The notes: a model not told the origin generated them from the letters alone. A stretch of 64,000 nt of DNA from Psychromonas aquimarina ATCC BAA-1526 (GCF_000428725.1 NZ_AUAM01000020.1:35775-99774); one strand, 5' to 3'; shown: positions 35,863 through 44,958, counted from the first letter of the stretch. Numbers and translations are program-made.

Positions 35863-36576
35863 ATGTCCACTTTTCCACCTCAGCTGCCCCACGGTGAAAT
35901 CCAGGAGATTCTGCCGGATATTTTCCTTGTAAAAGGACAGATCCGCATAGAATCTGATTCAGTCAGTGAATTCAGCCGAAATATGATTATTGTGCGGGAA
36001 GGAAATACCCTGACACTTGTGAATACGGTGCGCCTTGATAAAGCAGGACTCGCTCAACTTGATTCACTTGGAACAGTTCGCCATTTGGTAAAACTGGGGG
36101 CTTTTCACGGCCGTGATGATGCATTTTATCTCGACCGCTACCAGGCTGAGCTTTGGGCACCTTACGGCATGAGCTATACACGCGGTGAAAAAACCGATAA
36201 AAACATCGAAGCTGATAAACCGGGCCCGACACCTGACGCTTCGTTTTTTGTTTTTGATACTCCCAAAGTCCCTGAAGCTGCTTTACTGCTTAACCGCCAC
36301 GGCGGTATTCTGATCACCTGCGACAGCCTGCAGAACATGTCAGGTCCAGACGAGTACTTTAACGACTATGCGGCTGAATCTAAGGCGCGGCTTGGATTTT
36401 TTAACAGAGCGGCGGTAGGCCCAGGATGGTTGAAATATGCACAGCCTGAAATAAGTGACTTTGTGTCTCTTAAAGCATTGGAATTCCGCCACCTTCTAAG
36501 CGCCCACGGTGATCCTCTGCTTGATGATGCTCATCAGGCAGTAAGTACAACGCTGCATAAATTGTTTGGCATATGA
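35863..36576 (+). CDS. Metallo-beta-lactamase-fold protein without the HxHxDH motif
   Basis: A 237-residue protein with the MBL-like strand order: IFLVKGQIRIES, NMIIVREGNTLTLVNTVR, LVKLGAFHGRDDAFYLDRY where active enzymes have HxHxDH, then GGILITCDSLQNM and FRHLLSAHGDPLLDDA. Only one of the usual metal-binding histidines is present in the loop, so catalysis of the usual kind is doubtful. It resembles the DUF4336-type group. AAGGAAAG precedes the ATG. Last gene of the LysR-linked cluster. Confidence 0.7.
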   Translation: MSTFPPQLPHGEIQEILPDIFLVKGQIRIESDSVSEFSRNMIIVREGNTLTLVNTVRLDKAGLAQLDSLGTVRHLVKLGAFHGRDDAFYLDRYQAELWAPYGMSYTRGEKTDKNIEADKPGPTPDASFFVFDTPKVPEAALLLNRHGGILITCDSLQNMSGPDEYFNDYAAESKARLGFFNRAAVGPGWLKYAQPEISDFVSLKALEFRHLLSAHGDPLLDDAHQAVSTTLHKLFGI

Positions 36577-36597
36577 TTTATTTTGAGTGGTAATTAT

Positions 36598-36633
36598 AAA
36601 TATGGCTGTCAAATTATTTTAACAGCCATATTT
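36598..36633. terminator. Hairpin between the MBL-like gene and nupC
   Basis: AAATATGGCTGT (36598-36609) pairs with ACAGCCATATTT (36622-36633), 12 bp perfect, loop 12 nt. T-rich flanks on both strands fit a shared terminator of the convergent genes. Confidence 0.75.
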
Positions 36634-36685
36634 AATAGAAATGACTCAGGCTGAATCAAACTAATAAAGCCTGCTGCCTTTTACA

Positions 36686-37894
36686 TTAAAGAGTGACAAA
36701 AATGCCGGCTAATGCCGCACTCATCAGATTGGCTAAAGTGGCCGCCAGTACCGCTTTAAAACCTAGACTCGCCACATCGGTGCGTCGTTCAGGCGCCATA
36801 ATACCGATACTGCCAAGCTGAATAGCAATAGAGCCGATATTAGCAAAGCCGCACAACGCAAAGGTAATAATAACCTGAGAGTGTGCTGACAGTGTCTCTT
36901 TCACAGAAGTGAAATCCAGGAAAGCAACAAATTCATTTAAAATAACTTTCTGACCGATAAAACCGCCCGCCTGCATCATTTCAGCAGCAGGTACACCGAT
37001 AATATAAGCCACCGGCGCAAAGATATAACCCAGTATGCTCTGCATGGTCATGCCTTCAAAGTTAAACCATAATCCAACATGCTCCAGCCCGGCATTAAAC
37101 ATAGCCATCACACTGATAAACGCCAGAAGCATGGTACCAATTGCAACAGCAACCCGCATACCGTTCATTGCGCCGGATGCTAAAGCATCAACTGCATTAC
37201 TGTGCTCACTTTTACCGAGATCTATGCCCTGCTGACACTGAGGTTTATCAATTTCAGGTACCAGCAGCTTTGCCATCAGCAGGCTGCCCGGTGCAGCCAT
37301 AAAGCTGGCGGCAATCAGATACTTAAGTTCAACCCCTAAACCTGCATAGCCGCCTAACACACTGCCGGCTACAGAAGCCATGCCGCCGGTCATTACCGCA
37401 AACAGTTCCGAGCGGGTCATCTTAGGCAGGAAAGGTTTAACCAGCATAGGAGATTCCCCCTGACTTAAAAATATATTACCCGTTGCGACCAGTGACTCAG
37501 CACGGCTGATCCCAAGTAGCCTCTGCAGTGCCCCGCCCAAAACCTTAATAACCAGCTGCATAATACCAAAATAATAAAGCATAGAGATTAATGCACTGAT
37601 AAAAATAACTAAAGGCAGTACCTTAATCGCAAACACAAAGCCGCTTGTGGCAAGGTTACCAAACAGGAAATTAATGCCCTGATCTGCAAACCCGAGAAGT
37701 GAAGCAACACTTTGACTGACAGAGCCCAGTACCAGCTGTCCCAATGGTACATATAAAACCAGAGCGGCAAATCCGGCTTGTAAAACAAAAGCGCCGAAGA
37801 TGGTGCGCCAGTTAACTGCGCGGCGGTTTTCAGAGAAAACCCAGGCACAAAAGAAAAGAAAGAAGATACCTGCGAAACTTATTAACAACTGCAT
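36686..37894 (-). CDS. nupC: Concentrative nucleoside transporter, NupC type
   Basis: A 402-residue inner-membrane nucleoside symporter. Family hallmarks: NFLFGNLATSGFVFAIKVLP, NIFLSQGESPMLVKPFL, MTGGMASVAGSVLGGYAGLG, FIGQKVILNEFVAF and the C-terminal CGFANIGSIAIQLGSIG, all in the order seen in CNT family members. About eight to ten membrane segments. It supplies nucleosides for salvage; gsk lies 1.5 kb away on the other strand and works in the same salvage pathway, but there is no operon link. Confidence 0.93.
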   Translation of the reverse strand: MQLLISFAGIFFLFFCAWVFSENRRAVNWRTIFGAFVLQAGFAALVLYVPLGQLVLGSVSQSVASLLGFADQGINFLFGNLATSGFVFAIKVLPLVIFISALISMLYYFGIMQLVIKVLGGALQRLLGISRAESLVATGNIFLSQGESPMLVKPFLPKMTRSELFAVMTGGMASVAGSVLGGYAGLGVELKYLIAASFMAAPGSLLMAKLLVPEIDKPQCQQGIDLGKSEHSNAVDALASGAMNGMRVAVAIGTMLLAFISVMAMFNAGLEHVGLWFNFEGMTMQSILGYIFAPVAYIIGVPAAEMMQAGGFIGQKVILNEFVAFLDFTSVKETLSAHSQVIITFALCGFANIGSIAIQLGSIGIMAPERRTDVASLGFKAVLAATLANLMSAALAGIFVTL

Positions 37895-38246
37895 TATTTA
37901 TCCATTTAGTATAACAAAGGGTAAATTTCAGGTGAGTTTAAAGCTGTGCGGGAAACTGACGGCAGCCGTCAGCTGGATTGATCTTTATCAGTATAATAAA
38001 CAGAGAGTTATTCTGATTGGTATAACGTTATCCGGCCGCAAAAACAAGCAATAGAGTCACCTTAAAACTTACAAAAGTCTTGCCGGTCCAACTCCGTGGG
38101 TCGATAACTTATCCATGTTACGGCTAGTATTAAAGGTGGCTAAACCCTCTGGTTCAAGCCGGAAAGGGATTATACGAATTAAAGAATAAATGGCTAATCA
38201 AATAAAAAACAATACTTCGCTTGAATATTATACAGGATTAGACCTT
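37895..38246. other. 352-bp intergenic region upstream of nupC
   Basis: It contains a compact palindrome CTGACGGC-A-GCCGTCAG at 37956-37972. No gene is supportable; a plus-strand open stretch near 38060-38190 lacks a start and family features. Confidence 0.5.
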
Positions 38247-39011
38247 TTAATTTTTCTGAAGGTGAAATAAGTGGCTGATTATAAAATCAAAATCTATGCC
38301 TGTTTGATTATTTCCGTGTTTATTGCAGACAGCTAACTGCTCTTTCTCAGGAATAGGTAAATCACTGACAATCAGTACGATGTTTTTATAATGACTGAAT
38401 TCAATTAAGGCAGAATAGCTGAACACATCGCGCACGGCCTGTAAAATATCCAGGAGCTGTTTCTCGTTTTCTACAAAAAGGTTAAGCAGCGCGACACCTG
38501 ACTTTTTCATTCGTTTAGCCAGGTTTTGATAAAAACACAGATCATTAATACACTGGCAATGATTGTGTTCAATAAAAATATCACATAAAACAATGTCATA
38601 CTGGCAATGATTGTGCTCAATAAACTGCTGTGCAGATTGTATATAAACCAGCACTGAGTCGGGCAGCAGAAAATAGCTTCTAGCCATAGCGGCTATCTGT
38701 GCATTCTGTTCAACTGAAGTCACCTTTATACGGGGAAATCCCATTAATGCCCGTTCAAAACCGCCGCCTCCCATGCCCAGGTTCAATACTTCAAGATTTT
38801 CACCTTTCCATAATAAAAACAACAGCATTGACTGATAAACAGGCGACACAAGCTGTTCCGGCTGGTTAAGTTTAATTAAAGACTGTACCGATTTACCGCC
38901 CAGATGAAACCAGCGAAAACCATCCAGTTCACGCACCGCAAGCTCTCTATTTTGTACAACTTCTTGATGTATTAACCTTCCTGCATCAGGCTTAAACATA
39001 GATAAATTCAC
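38247..39011 (-). CDS. Spermidine-synthase-like SAM-fold protein with an internal duplication
   Basis: A 254-residue protein with the aminopropyltransferase/methyltransferase core: VLNLGMGGGGFERALMGFP (motif I), KVTSVEQNAQIAAMARSYF and QYDIVLCDIF. The segment FIEHNHCQ occurs twice, 16 residues apart, the second copy lying where the family has a variable acceptor-site loop. Polyamine-specific residues are not obvious, so this is probably one of the uncharacterised SpeE-like proteins. Translation appears to start at a GTG (39011) with GGGG upstream; ATG at 38999 is an alternative. It is divergent from gsk. Confidence 0.75.
   Translation of the reverse strand: MNLSMFKPDAGRLIHQEVVQNRELAVRELDGFRWFHLGGKSVQSLIKLNQPEQLVSPVYQSMLLFLLWKGENLEVLNLGMGGGGFERALMGFPRIKVTSVEQNAQIAAMARSYFLLPDSVLVYIQSAQQFIEHNHCQYDIVLCDIFIEHNHCQCINDLCFYQNLAKRMKKSGVALLNLFVENEKQLLDILQAVRDVFSYSALIEFSHYKNIVLIVSDLPIPEKEQLAVCNKHGNNQTGIDFDFIISHLFHLQKN
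38553..38624. repeat. In-frame 24-bp direct repeat inside the SpeE-like gene
   Basis: A 24-base unit starting CTGGCAATGATTGTG begins at 38553 and again at 38601, with one mismatch, 48 bp apart. Because 48 is a multiple of three, the protein repeats FIEHNHCQ without a frame change. Confidence 0.9.
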
Positions 39012-39365
39012 ACTGGACCCCGGTTAAAAATAATCAGTGGCAAGAATAACGCTAACGAAACATAATAAGGACTATTAATAGAAACTGTTGTGCATTTTTT
39101 CTAATCAGTTCACGCCCTGGTTAATAACAGCGCCGCAGCTGAGCATAAGCAGGCGATAATAAATGCCGCTGCGGCTTCCCTGATAATAGACAATTACCAT
39201 TAAACTTTAATCACGCTGTCTCAAACAAAAATAAAATTGTACAAATACAAATCACTTATACAGCAGCATTACTGATTTATCCTGAAAACTGATGATATTT
39301 GCATGTAATTCCCTATGCTTTCTATGCTATATTCGCCCGCTAAAATTTTCCTTAAGTCAGTATTT

Positions 39366-40670
39366 ATGAAATTTCCAGGTCAACGTAAGTCGCAACATTA
39401 TTTTCCGTCGTCTTCCCGTAATCTTACGGCAGAAATCACTCAGCCTCAGCCGCGGTTAAATCAGTCGCCGGTAATTGGTATCGGCCAAACTATTGTCGAT
39501 ATCGAAGCGCATGTCGATGATGCATTTTTAGAAAAACATCATCTAAGTAAAGGGCATTCCCTTGTATTAGATGAAGATAAAGCCGATGCCTTATACCACG
39601 AACTGGTCGAAAAAAATCTTATCACTCACCAGTATCCCGGTGACACGATTGGTAATACCATTCATAACTATTCAGTACTAGCCGATAGTAAGTCGGTATT
39701 ATTAGGCGTGATGTCCAGACATATTGAGGTCGGCACCTACGCTTACCGTTACCTGTGTAATACTTCCGCTCGGGTTAATCTGAACTACCTTGAAAAAGTA
39801 GACGGACCGATCGGCCGCTGTTATACGCTGATCACGGCTGACGGTGAACGAACCTTTGCGATTAACGAAGGAGAAATGAACCAGTTATCACCACAAAGCA
39901 TTCCTGAATCTATCTTTAAAAATGCATCTGCTGTAGTAGTTTCATCTTATCTGATGCGCGGAAAACCTGAAGATCCAATGCCTAAAGCCGTACAACGGGC
40001 AGTACAATATGCCAAGAAACATAAGGTACCAGTAGTACTGACATTAGGTACAAAATGGGTTATCGAAGGTAATGAAACCTGGTGGCAGGAATATCTGAAA
40101 GAGAATATTACTGTGGTTGCCATGAACGAAGAAGAAGGTGAATCATTGACCGGCTTTAGCTCCCCTCTGCTGGCGGCAGAAAAAGCGCTGGACTGGGTTG
40201 ATCTGGTATTATGTACCGCAGGCCCTGATGGTTTATATATGGCCGGTTATACCGATCAGGAAGTGAAAAGAAAAACCTCACTTCCTTTACTCAATGCTGA
40301 TATAGACGCTTTTAACCAGTATGAATTCAGCCGCTCAATGCGCAGAGCAGACTGCAGCGACCCGAAGAAAGTCTTTTCTTTTATCGCCCCTTATCTCGGC
40401 GGTCCTTTAGAGATAAAAAATACCAACGGTGCTGGAGACGGCGCGCTTTCTGCCCTGCTGCATGATATGGCTGCAAACCGCTATCACCTGGCAAATGTCA
40501 AAGAGTCGGATAAACACTCGCATCCGTTTCTTACCTACTCCTCACTTTCCCAGGTCTGCCGCTATGCTAACCGAGTTAGTTATGAAGTGCTGCTGCAGCA
40601 TTCTCCGCGTTTAACCAGAGCATTGCCTGAGCGGGAAGAGTGTTTAGAAGAAGCCTACTGGGACAGATAA
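39366..40670 (+). CDS. gsk: Inosine-guanosine kinase
   Basis: A 434-residue PfkB-family kinase that phosphorylates inosine and guanosine in purine salvage. It follows E. coli Gsk almost line by line: MKFPGQRKSQHYFP, GDTIGNTIHNYSVLAD, YRYLCNTSARVNLNYL, DGPIGRCYTLI, ALDWVDLVLCTAGPDGLYMAG, the catalytic NTNGAGDGALSALLHD and a C-terminal LPEREECLEEAYWDR. The start at 39366 matches the E. coli N-terminus; the frame is open to 39315 but those codons are not conserved. It is monocistronic and convergent with the VF530 gene. Confidence 0.96.
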   Translation: MKFPGQRKSQHYFPSSSRNLTAEITQPQPRLNQSPVIGIGQTIVDIEAHVDDAFLEKHHLSKGHSLVLDEDKADALYHELVEKNLITHQYPGDTIGNTIHNYSVLADSKSVLLGVMSRHIEVGTYAYRYLCNTSARVNLNYLEKVDGPIGRCYTLITADGERTFAINEGEMNQLSPQSIPESIFKNASAVVVSSYLMRGKPEDPMPKAVQRAVQYAKKHKVPVVLTLGTKWVIEGNETWWQEYLKENITVVAMNEEEGESLTGFSSPLLAAEKALDWVDLVLCTAGPDGLYMAGYTDQEVKRKTSLPLLNADIDAFNQYEFSRSMRRADCSDPKKVFSFIAPYLGGPLEIKNTNGAGDGALSALLHDMAANRYHLANVKESDKHSHPFLTYSSLSQVCRYANRVSYEVLLQHSPRLTRALPEREECLEEAYWDR

Positions 40671-40682
40671 AACATCGTTTAA

Positions 40683-40702
40683 GCGGCTGGTGCAGCAGCC
40701 GC
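40683..40702. terminator. Short hairpin between gsk and the VF530 gene
   Basis: GCGGCTG (40683-40689) pairs with CAGCCGC (40696-40702), loop 6 nt, between convergent genes. There is no T tract, so it is a weak terminator candidate. Confidence 0.45.
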
Positions 40703-40713
40703 AGATATTAACC

Positions 40714-41196
40714 TTATCTGTTTTTCAAGCCCCAGGGATCAGAAGGATCGTCGCTTTTAGTTGATCTGCTCTTTCTTTTCTGTGCAGGTTTAAAATCGCG
40801 ATTATTTCTCGGGCTGTGTCTTTGTGATGTTCTTTCTTTATGCGCAGAGGCGGCTTTTGCCTGAGAAAGCTCAATAGACTCAACAGTCAAAACCATAGGC
40901 TCACGCGGTACTATATGTAACGGGAAACTGCGCTCACGAGGCGGCAGGGCAAACTCTTCATCCGACGGTCTCGGCATACGTTTAAATCGCGACAGGTAGA
41001 AACCTTCTAACTTTACTCTCGCCCACTCTGTCTTCCTAAGAAACTTCAAGCTTCCCTCAATGGACGGATTGGTTTTAAAGCAGTGGAAACGCATCGCCGC
41101 GGCGAGGATATCCCAGCCGTAAAACTCAACAAGCTCTTTCAGTAAAACTTCTAATTTAAGGCCGTGTAAAGGGTTATTCTGCTGTTCTTCTAACAT
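40714..41196 (-). CDS. VF530-domain (DUF2132) DNA-binding-like protein with a basic tail
   Basis: A 160-residue protein. Residues 5-68 form the VF530 domain: [21 protein letters not shown], then [23 protein letters not shown] wording ([21 protein letters not shown]), ending RVKLEGFYL. Members are usually only about 75 residues; here a tail of some 85 residues rich in Arg, Lys and Ser follows, ending [19 protein letters not shown]. The family structure is known but not its function; a nucleic-acid role is suggested by the basic tail. AGGA precedes the ATG. Confidence 0.85.
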   Translation of the reverse strand: MLEEQQNNPLHGLKLEVLLKELVEFYGWDILAAAMRFHCFKTNPSIEGSLKFLRKTEWARVKLEGFYLSRFKRMPRPSDEEFALPPRERSFPLHIVPREPMVLTVESIELSQAKAASAHKERTSQRHSPRNNRDFKPAQKRKSRSTKSDDPSDPWGLKNR

Positions 41197-41596
41197 TCAT
41201 GTTCCTATAAAAACTAATATATATAAGGGGATCATTTACTATTATACGACTTAGCAGAGGTCGATGGATACAAAAGAATTATTTCTCTAAGCAGCAAAGC
41301 ACACATATTTTCCCTTTAACAGTCAGTTTACCCGTGCAGACAACAAGCTGTAATCACACAGCCTTAGCCGAAAAGCGCCGACAGAGTATCTTTCTGTAGT
41401 TGTTTACAGACAAATGAATATTTTGAAAACACATCCGCAGGCGTTTTTTGCGCCGGTGATTACAAAACACAAGATTAAATGCCCTAATTTCATAACAAGG
41501 TGATTTTGTAGAATATAATAAACAGGGTTGTGTTTATATTTAAAACACCAGAAACAGTTTATAAACGGCCTTGCAGATAACGCTCAGGTCTAGAGA
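41197..41596. other. 400-bp intergenic region
   Basis: Divergent promoter region between the VF530 and EEP genes. Apart from a 4-bp stem with a T loop (GGCGTTTTTTGCGCC near 41440) nothing stands out. Confidence 0.5.
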
Positions 41597-42376
41597 ATGA
41601 TTATGAACAGAAGATTTGAACAAGCTGATTATTTTATTGAAAATCACGAATATTCTCGCAAAGAGTTAATTAATGAGGATATTTCTCTGCTGAGCTGGAA
41701 TATCCAAAAAAAGAATAAAGATCCCCTATGGGACGGAGAGTTTAAAACGATTATTGAAAAATACACGCCGGAAATTATTCTTTTACAGGAGTGTCAGTTT
41801 CAGAAAGGCTTAGAAAATATTCTTCATTTTGAGCACTATGGTTTCATTTTTGCACCTAATTTTTTAGATACTTTTAAAGACAGACACTCAGGCGTGCTGA
41901 CAGCAAGCGCGGCAAATCACCAGTGTGTCAGCGTGATAAGATCTCACGCCTATGAGCCTTTAATAAAGGTGCCGAAAATCTTCCTGTCTACAACTTATGC
42001 CATTGATAATGGACACCAGGAACTGTTAGTACTAAATATTCATGCCATCAATTTTGTTGGTTTCTGGAAGTTTATATCGCAGATTCAGCAGCTGGAATAT
42101 TCAATACGAAGCCATAACGGTCCGGTGATCCTGTCCGGTGATTTTAATACCTGGAACAGAAAAAGAACCCATATTTTAAATAAAATATTATCAGCCAGCG
42201 GCCTTGAAAAAGTTCAATTCCACCAGGATCATGAGAAAAATATTAAAAAATTTCTCTTTCACCACCTAGATCATATCTATTACCGGGGACTAGAGTTAAT
42301 TAATCCCGCTGAAGCGGTAAAAACAAAAAGCAGTGATCATAATCCTCTGCTGGTTAAGTTTAAATTAAAACTTTAA
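41597..42376 (+). CDS. Endonuclease/exonuclease/phosphatase family protein, YafD-like
   Basis: A 259-residue protein with the EEP active-site series: LLSWNIQKKNKD (Asn), IILLQECQF (metal Glu), HAINFVGFW, GPVILSGDFNTW (catalytic Asp and Asn) and KSSDHNPLLVKF (Asp-His). The set is complete, so the protein should be an active metal-dependent phosphodiesterase or nuclease. No signal peptide or membrane segment. It resembles YafD-type proteins of unknown substrate. ATG codons at 41597 and 41603 are both possible starts. Confidence 0.85.
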   Translation: MIMNRRFEQADYFIENHEYSRKELINEDISLLSWNIQKKNKDPLWDGEFKTIIEKYTPEIILLQECQFQKGLENILHFEHYGFIFAPNFLDTFKDRHSGVLTASAANHQCVSVIRSHAYEPLIKVPKIFLSTTYAIDNGHQELLVLNIHAINFVGFWKFISQIQQLEYSIRSHNGPVILSGDFNTWNRKRTHILNKILSASGLEKVQFHQDHEKNIKKFLFHHLDHIYYRGLELINPAEAVKTKSSDHNPLLVKFKLKL

Positions 42377-42383
42377 CAGCAAA

Positions 42384-42436
42384 GCAGGTACAGGTTTTAT
42401 CCAAGATAAAACGTCAAAATGGTAGTAAATACCTGC
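42384..42436. terminator. Composite hairpin between convergent genes
   Basis: An inner stem GTTTTATC-CAA-GATAAAAC (42394-42412) lies inside an outer pair GCAGGTA (42384-42390) and TACCTGC (42430-42436). It lies between the EEP gene and the lipoprotein gene. Confidence 0.5.
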
Positions 42437-42455
42437 AGCCTGCGCTTTTAATAAA

Positions 42456-43349
42456 TTATTTAATTGAAGCAAGTTTAGCAGCAATCACTTTTGCCTGATC
42501 TATACCGTGCTGCTTTAACGCATTGACATAATCGACATCATGAAATGATCCGCTCACACAACCAGACTGCTCAATAACGGTACTTTCGTTAAAGTCAGCG
42601 CGTGTATCAGCAATTTTTTCCCCTTTGTTATTAAACATTGCAAAGTGGAACGCTGATTTAGTAATGCAGGATCCGCCCGTAAAAATACTTTTAGCGTCCG
42701 TTGCAAAACCAGTATCATTCATCACGATCACGGCATCCACATTAAGCGCTTTACTGACATTGGCAGCCCATTGTTTAAAAGGTTCATGTTGGTAATAACC
42801 CACTGATGTCGTGTGATTATACGGCAGGCCAAGTTCAACATAGTTTGCAGGAGCCTGCGCGGCACGGGCAGAGCTTCTTTCAATTTTTATAATCTGATCC
42901 TGCAGCAGTCGCGCAGAAAGATTCTGATACTCGCTGTTTGACGCAACTTCAACAGGTGTAATAAAATTCCAGCCGTTTATTCTATGCAGTTCAGAAACAA
43001 ACTCCGGCAGGGCAATATTAGCGGCTTCCTGTCCAGATATCTGTTTTTTAATATGCGACTCTGAATCTAGAAAATCCGTGGTCTTTTTCGCTACACCGCC
43101 CAGTAAATCACCGGCAAAGCTAAGCATATTCATATCAGGAGAACTACCGTCCTGACTGATATCTTTGGCATCAAGTTCATTGCTTACAATATCAACCGGT
43201 ACGGAATAGATAACAACCGCAGCCGTTTTTACCTGATTATATTCTTCTCTGTTTAAATAATCAGTACTACATCCTGATAAAGCAACTGTGCTTAATCCTG
43301 CGAAACCAAAAATTACCTTTTTCATCGAGTTAACATTAAATTTTAACAT
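42456..43349 (-). CDS. Uncharacterised lipoprotein
   Basis: About 297 residues with a lipoprotein signal, FGFAGLSTVALSGC, so it is probably anchored in the outer membrane. The rest is soluble: alternating strands and helices such as AAVVIYSVPVDIVS, NVDAVIVMNDTGF and KSAFHFAMFNNKGEKIADT, with a single Cys pair (GGSCITK and SGCVSG). I do not recognise the family. The start at 43349 is chosen because CAGGAAA lies just upstream; an ATG eight codons earlier lacks one. A 37-bp element shared with the next upstream gene lies about 107 bp before this start. Confidence 0.78.
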   Translation of the reverse strand: MLKFNVNSMKKVIFGFAGLSTVALSGCSTDYLNREEYNQVKTAAVVIYSVPVDIVSNELDAKDISQDGSSPDMNMLSFAGDLLGGVAKKTTDFLDSESHIKKQISGQEAANIALPEFVSELHRINGWNFITPVEVASNSEYQNLSARLLQDQIIKIERSSARAAQAPANYVELGLPYNHTTSVGYYQHEPFKQWAANVSKALNVDAVIVMNDTGFATDAKSIFTGGSCITKSAFHFAMFNNKGEKIADTRADFNESTVIEQSGCVSGSFHDVDYVNALKQHGIDQAKVIAAKLASIK

Positions 43350-43981
43350 CTGTTTTCCTGCTTTTATGAACATTATATTATTTTATTTTCAATGCCTTAT
43401 CGGATGATTTTTTCTCTGAAAAAGCAAAGTAGGCGCATTATCAAGGCAACGGAGAAAAAAGTAATATCAAGAAGTATGAATAAAGGTGAATAAAGGTGAA
43501 TAAGTGGTAAGCCATTGAATAAAAGGTAAAAACAGACAGTTGTATCTATCAAACAGAAATATAACAAAATTCGAAAGCAGCACAACTGTAGATACGCACA
43601 ACGACTGGCCCCGTACAGATATTATGTACAGCAGCACCTATCACGCGGCCGTAAGGTAAATCAGCCACAGCTTAATTCTAAAACCGCGGTCAATATTAAC
43701 TGCTCACTACAGATTCGAATCTTGAAAGTAAAAGGGGTTTAAAGGTATTCAATCATTATTGATTATGTTTCAATGCAGTCAGCATGTTGGGTGATAACGG
43801 ACAAAATCAGAACGGAAGTCATTAATAAACATATACTGTGCTGCTGCTTCAGAAACTGTAATAAAATCCTGAAGTACATATTTATCATCCAGCAGTTCAC
43901 TATCACCGTAAGTAACAGCAGCACGGGTGCCCTCACCGTTAACTGCTGTACAGATTCTCTACTCAGCTTTTATTATCAAGA
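43350..43981. other. 632-bp region between two secreted-protein genes
   Basis: AT-rich, without a supportable gene; short frames at 43397-43585 and 43773-44051 have no coding character. It holds one copy of the shared 37-bp element, a triple GAATAAAGGT-type decamer run (43479-43508) and the 3' flank of the 43982-44419 gene. Confidence 0.55.
43456..43492 (-). promoter_or_regulatory. Shared upstream element, copy 1
   Basis: Thirty-five of 37 bases are identical to 44619-44655. On the minus strand it reads TATTCACCTTT...TTCATA...TTCTTGATATTAC and a T run, followed 14 bases on by GATAATGC (complement of 43435-43442), which could serve as a -10 box. It lies about 107 bp upstream of the lipoprotein start. 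Confidence 0.65.
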
Positions 43982-44419
43982 CTACTGCGCAATCTTAACC
44001 ACGGTACCAACCAGAGCAACACCGGCAATAAAAGTCCCAGCCCCACACTGAAAGCTCTCATTACTTGAGGTCAGGTTATTTTTATATACAGACTTAATAT
44101 TTATAACTGCATTACCGCCTTCCTTAATCGCTCTTTCCTGCAGGGAAATCATTGCAGATAAGAATACCCACTCACATGCCTGTTTATCTGACTTGTTGAA
44201 CGCATTGGTTTTTTTATTGCTTTTAAATTCCCCGAAAGTAGTTAACACCGGACCATGCGGCTGCTCTCCGAAATAAAAAGCAACCTGACCGCCTAATACC
44301 TGTTTGGCTTTCTGCTGCGACAATGCATCATCAAGAGAGTAAGTTTCAATAGTGTCTCTGGCAAAGGCAGACGGAAGAATCAGGATATTTAACATGATAA
44401 TTAGTAGAAGATTTTTCAT
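43982..44419 (-). CDS. Periplasmic protein of unknown function, often mislabelled excinuclease-like
   Basis: About 145 residues: signal peptide MKNLLLIIMLNILILPSAFA, then RDTIETYSLDDALSQQKAKQ, GQVAFYFGEQPHG, FGEFKSNKKTNAFNKSDKQA with one Cys, GGNAVINIKSVYKNN and CGAGTFIAGVALVGTVVKI. The glycine-rich ending with NAVINI is like the YbjQ/DUF74-type beta domains. Related proteins in Vibrio and relatives are often annotated excinuclease ABC subunit A in error. Start at 44419 gives the signal peptide at the N-terminus; the frame is open upstream to 44488. Two cysteines could form a disulphide. Confidence 0.75.
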   Translation of the reverse strand: MKNLLLIIMLNILILPSAFARDTIETYSLDDALSQQKAKQVLGGQVAFYFGEQPHGPVLTTFGEFKSNKKTNAFNKSDKQACEWVFLSAMISLQERAIKEGGNAVINIKSVYKNNLTSSNESFQCGAGTFIAGVALVGTVVKIAQ

Positions 44420-44618
44420 TACTGGTATTTCTCTGTTTCGAATGTTTAAACTGAAGCTTACAAAGGTATCGTATACATTTATAAACAACTTAAGGTAAAA
44501 AGAAAAGTCTGCGCCGTTTATAAATAACAGAACGGCTATTACAAGCTCCTCTGTCCACTATATGCACTAACACACTGCGCATCCAGTGTCATTTTACTGC
44601 ATTATATAGCTATGAAAT

Positions 44619-44655
44619 AAAAAGTAATATCAAGAACTATGAAGAAAGGTGAATA
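44619..44655 (-). promoter_or_regulatory. Shared upstream element, copy 2
   Basis: Second copy of the 37-bp element, followed 13 bases downstream (minus strand) by TATAATGC, the complement of 44599-44606. It lies about 200 bp upstream of the 44419 start. The equal spacing between the element and the -10-like box in both copies suggests a common promoter design. Confidence 0.65.
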
Positions 44656-44932
44656 CTATCTAACATATTGAAAATATGGAACAATATATAGTTATTATCA
44701 ATATTTATAAAGAAAAATCTAAAGCAACAATACCATTCTGGATAAGCAGCCAGTTAATTTAGTCACAGCAAAACAGTCTAGTTATATCGTGTGCTTCTTC
44801 ATTACGATCTTATAAGATCCGGCTTTTCATCAGGCGAGTGAGAGAGCTCAGAATTTTTCTGAAAGCAAAAGCCTGGTTTTACAAAGAGGTTATATACTGT
44901 TTTTTTATATGTAAAAAAAACCGACAGGCACA

Positions 44933-44958
44933 AAAAACCCCAGCACTCTGGGGTTTTT
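44933..44958 (-). terminator. Intrinsic terminator of the PEP-CTERM gene
   Basis: AAAAACCCCAG (44933-44943) pairs with CTGGGGTTTTT (44948-44958), loop CACT. On the minus strand the stem is followed by a T run. Confidence 0.9.

Noticed and set aside
37956..37972. CTGACGGC-A-GCCGTCAG palindrome upstream of nupC
   Set aside because: A single compact palindrome without a second copy or a recognisable regulator consensus; listed only within the intergenic note.
38060..38190. Plus-strand open stretch reading SLAGPTPWVDNLSM and onward
   Set aside because: No start codon or ribosome site and no family resemblance; treated as a chance frame in the nupC upstream region.
43479..43508. GAATAAAGGT decamer repeated about three times
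   Set aside because: A short slippage-type repeat at the edge of the shared 37-bp element; too short to assign a function.
43773..44051. 92-codon plus-strand ORF
   Set aside because: It overlaps the 3' end of the periplasmic-protein gene on the other strand and has no ribosome site or domain features.
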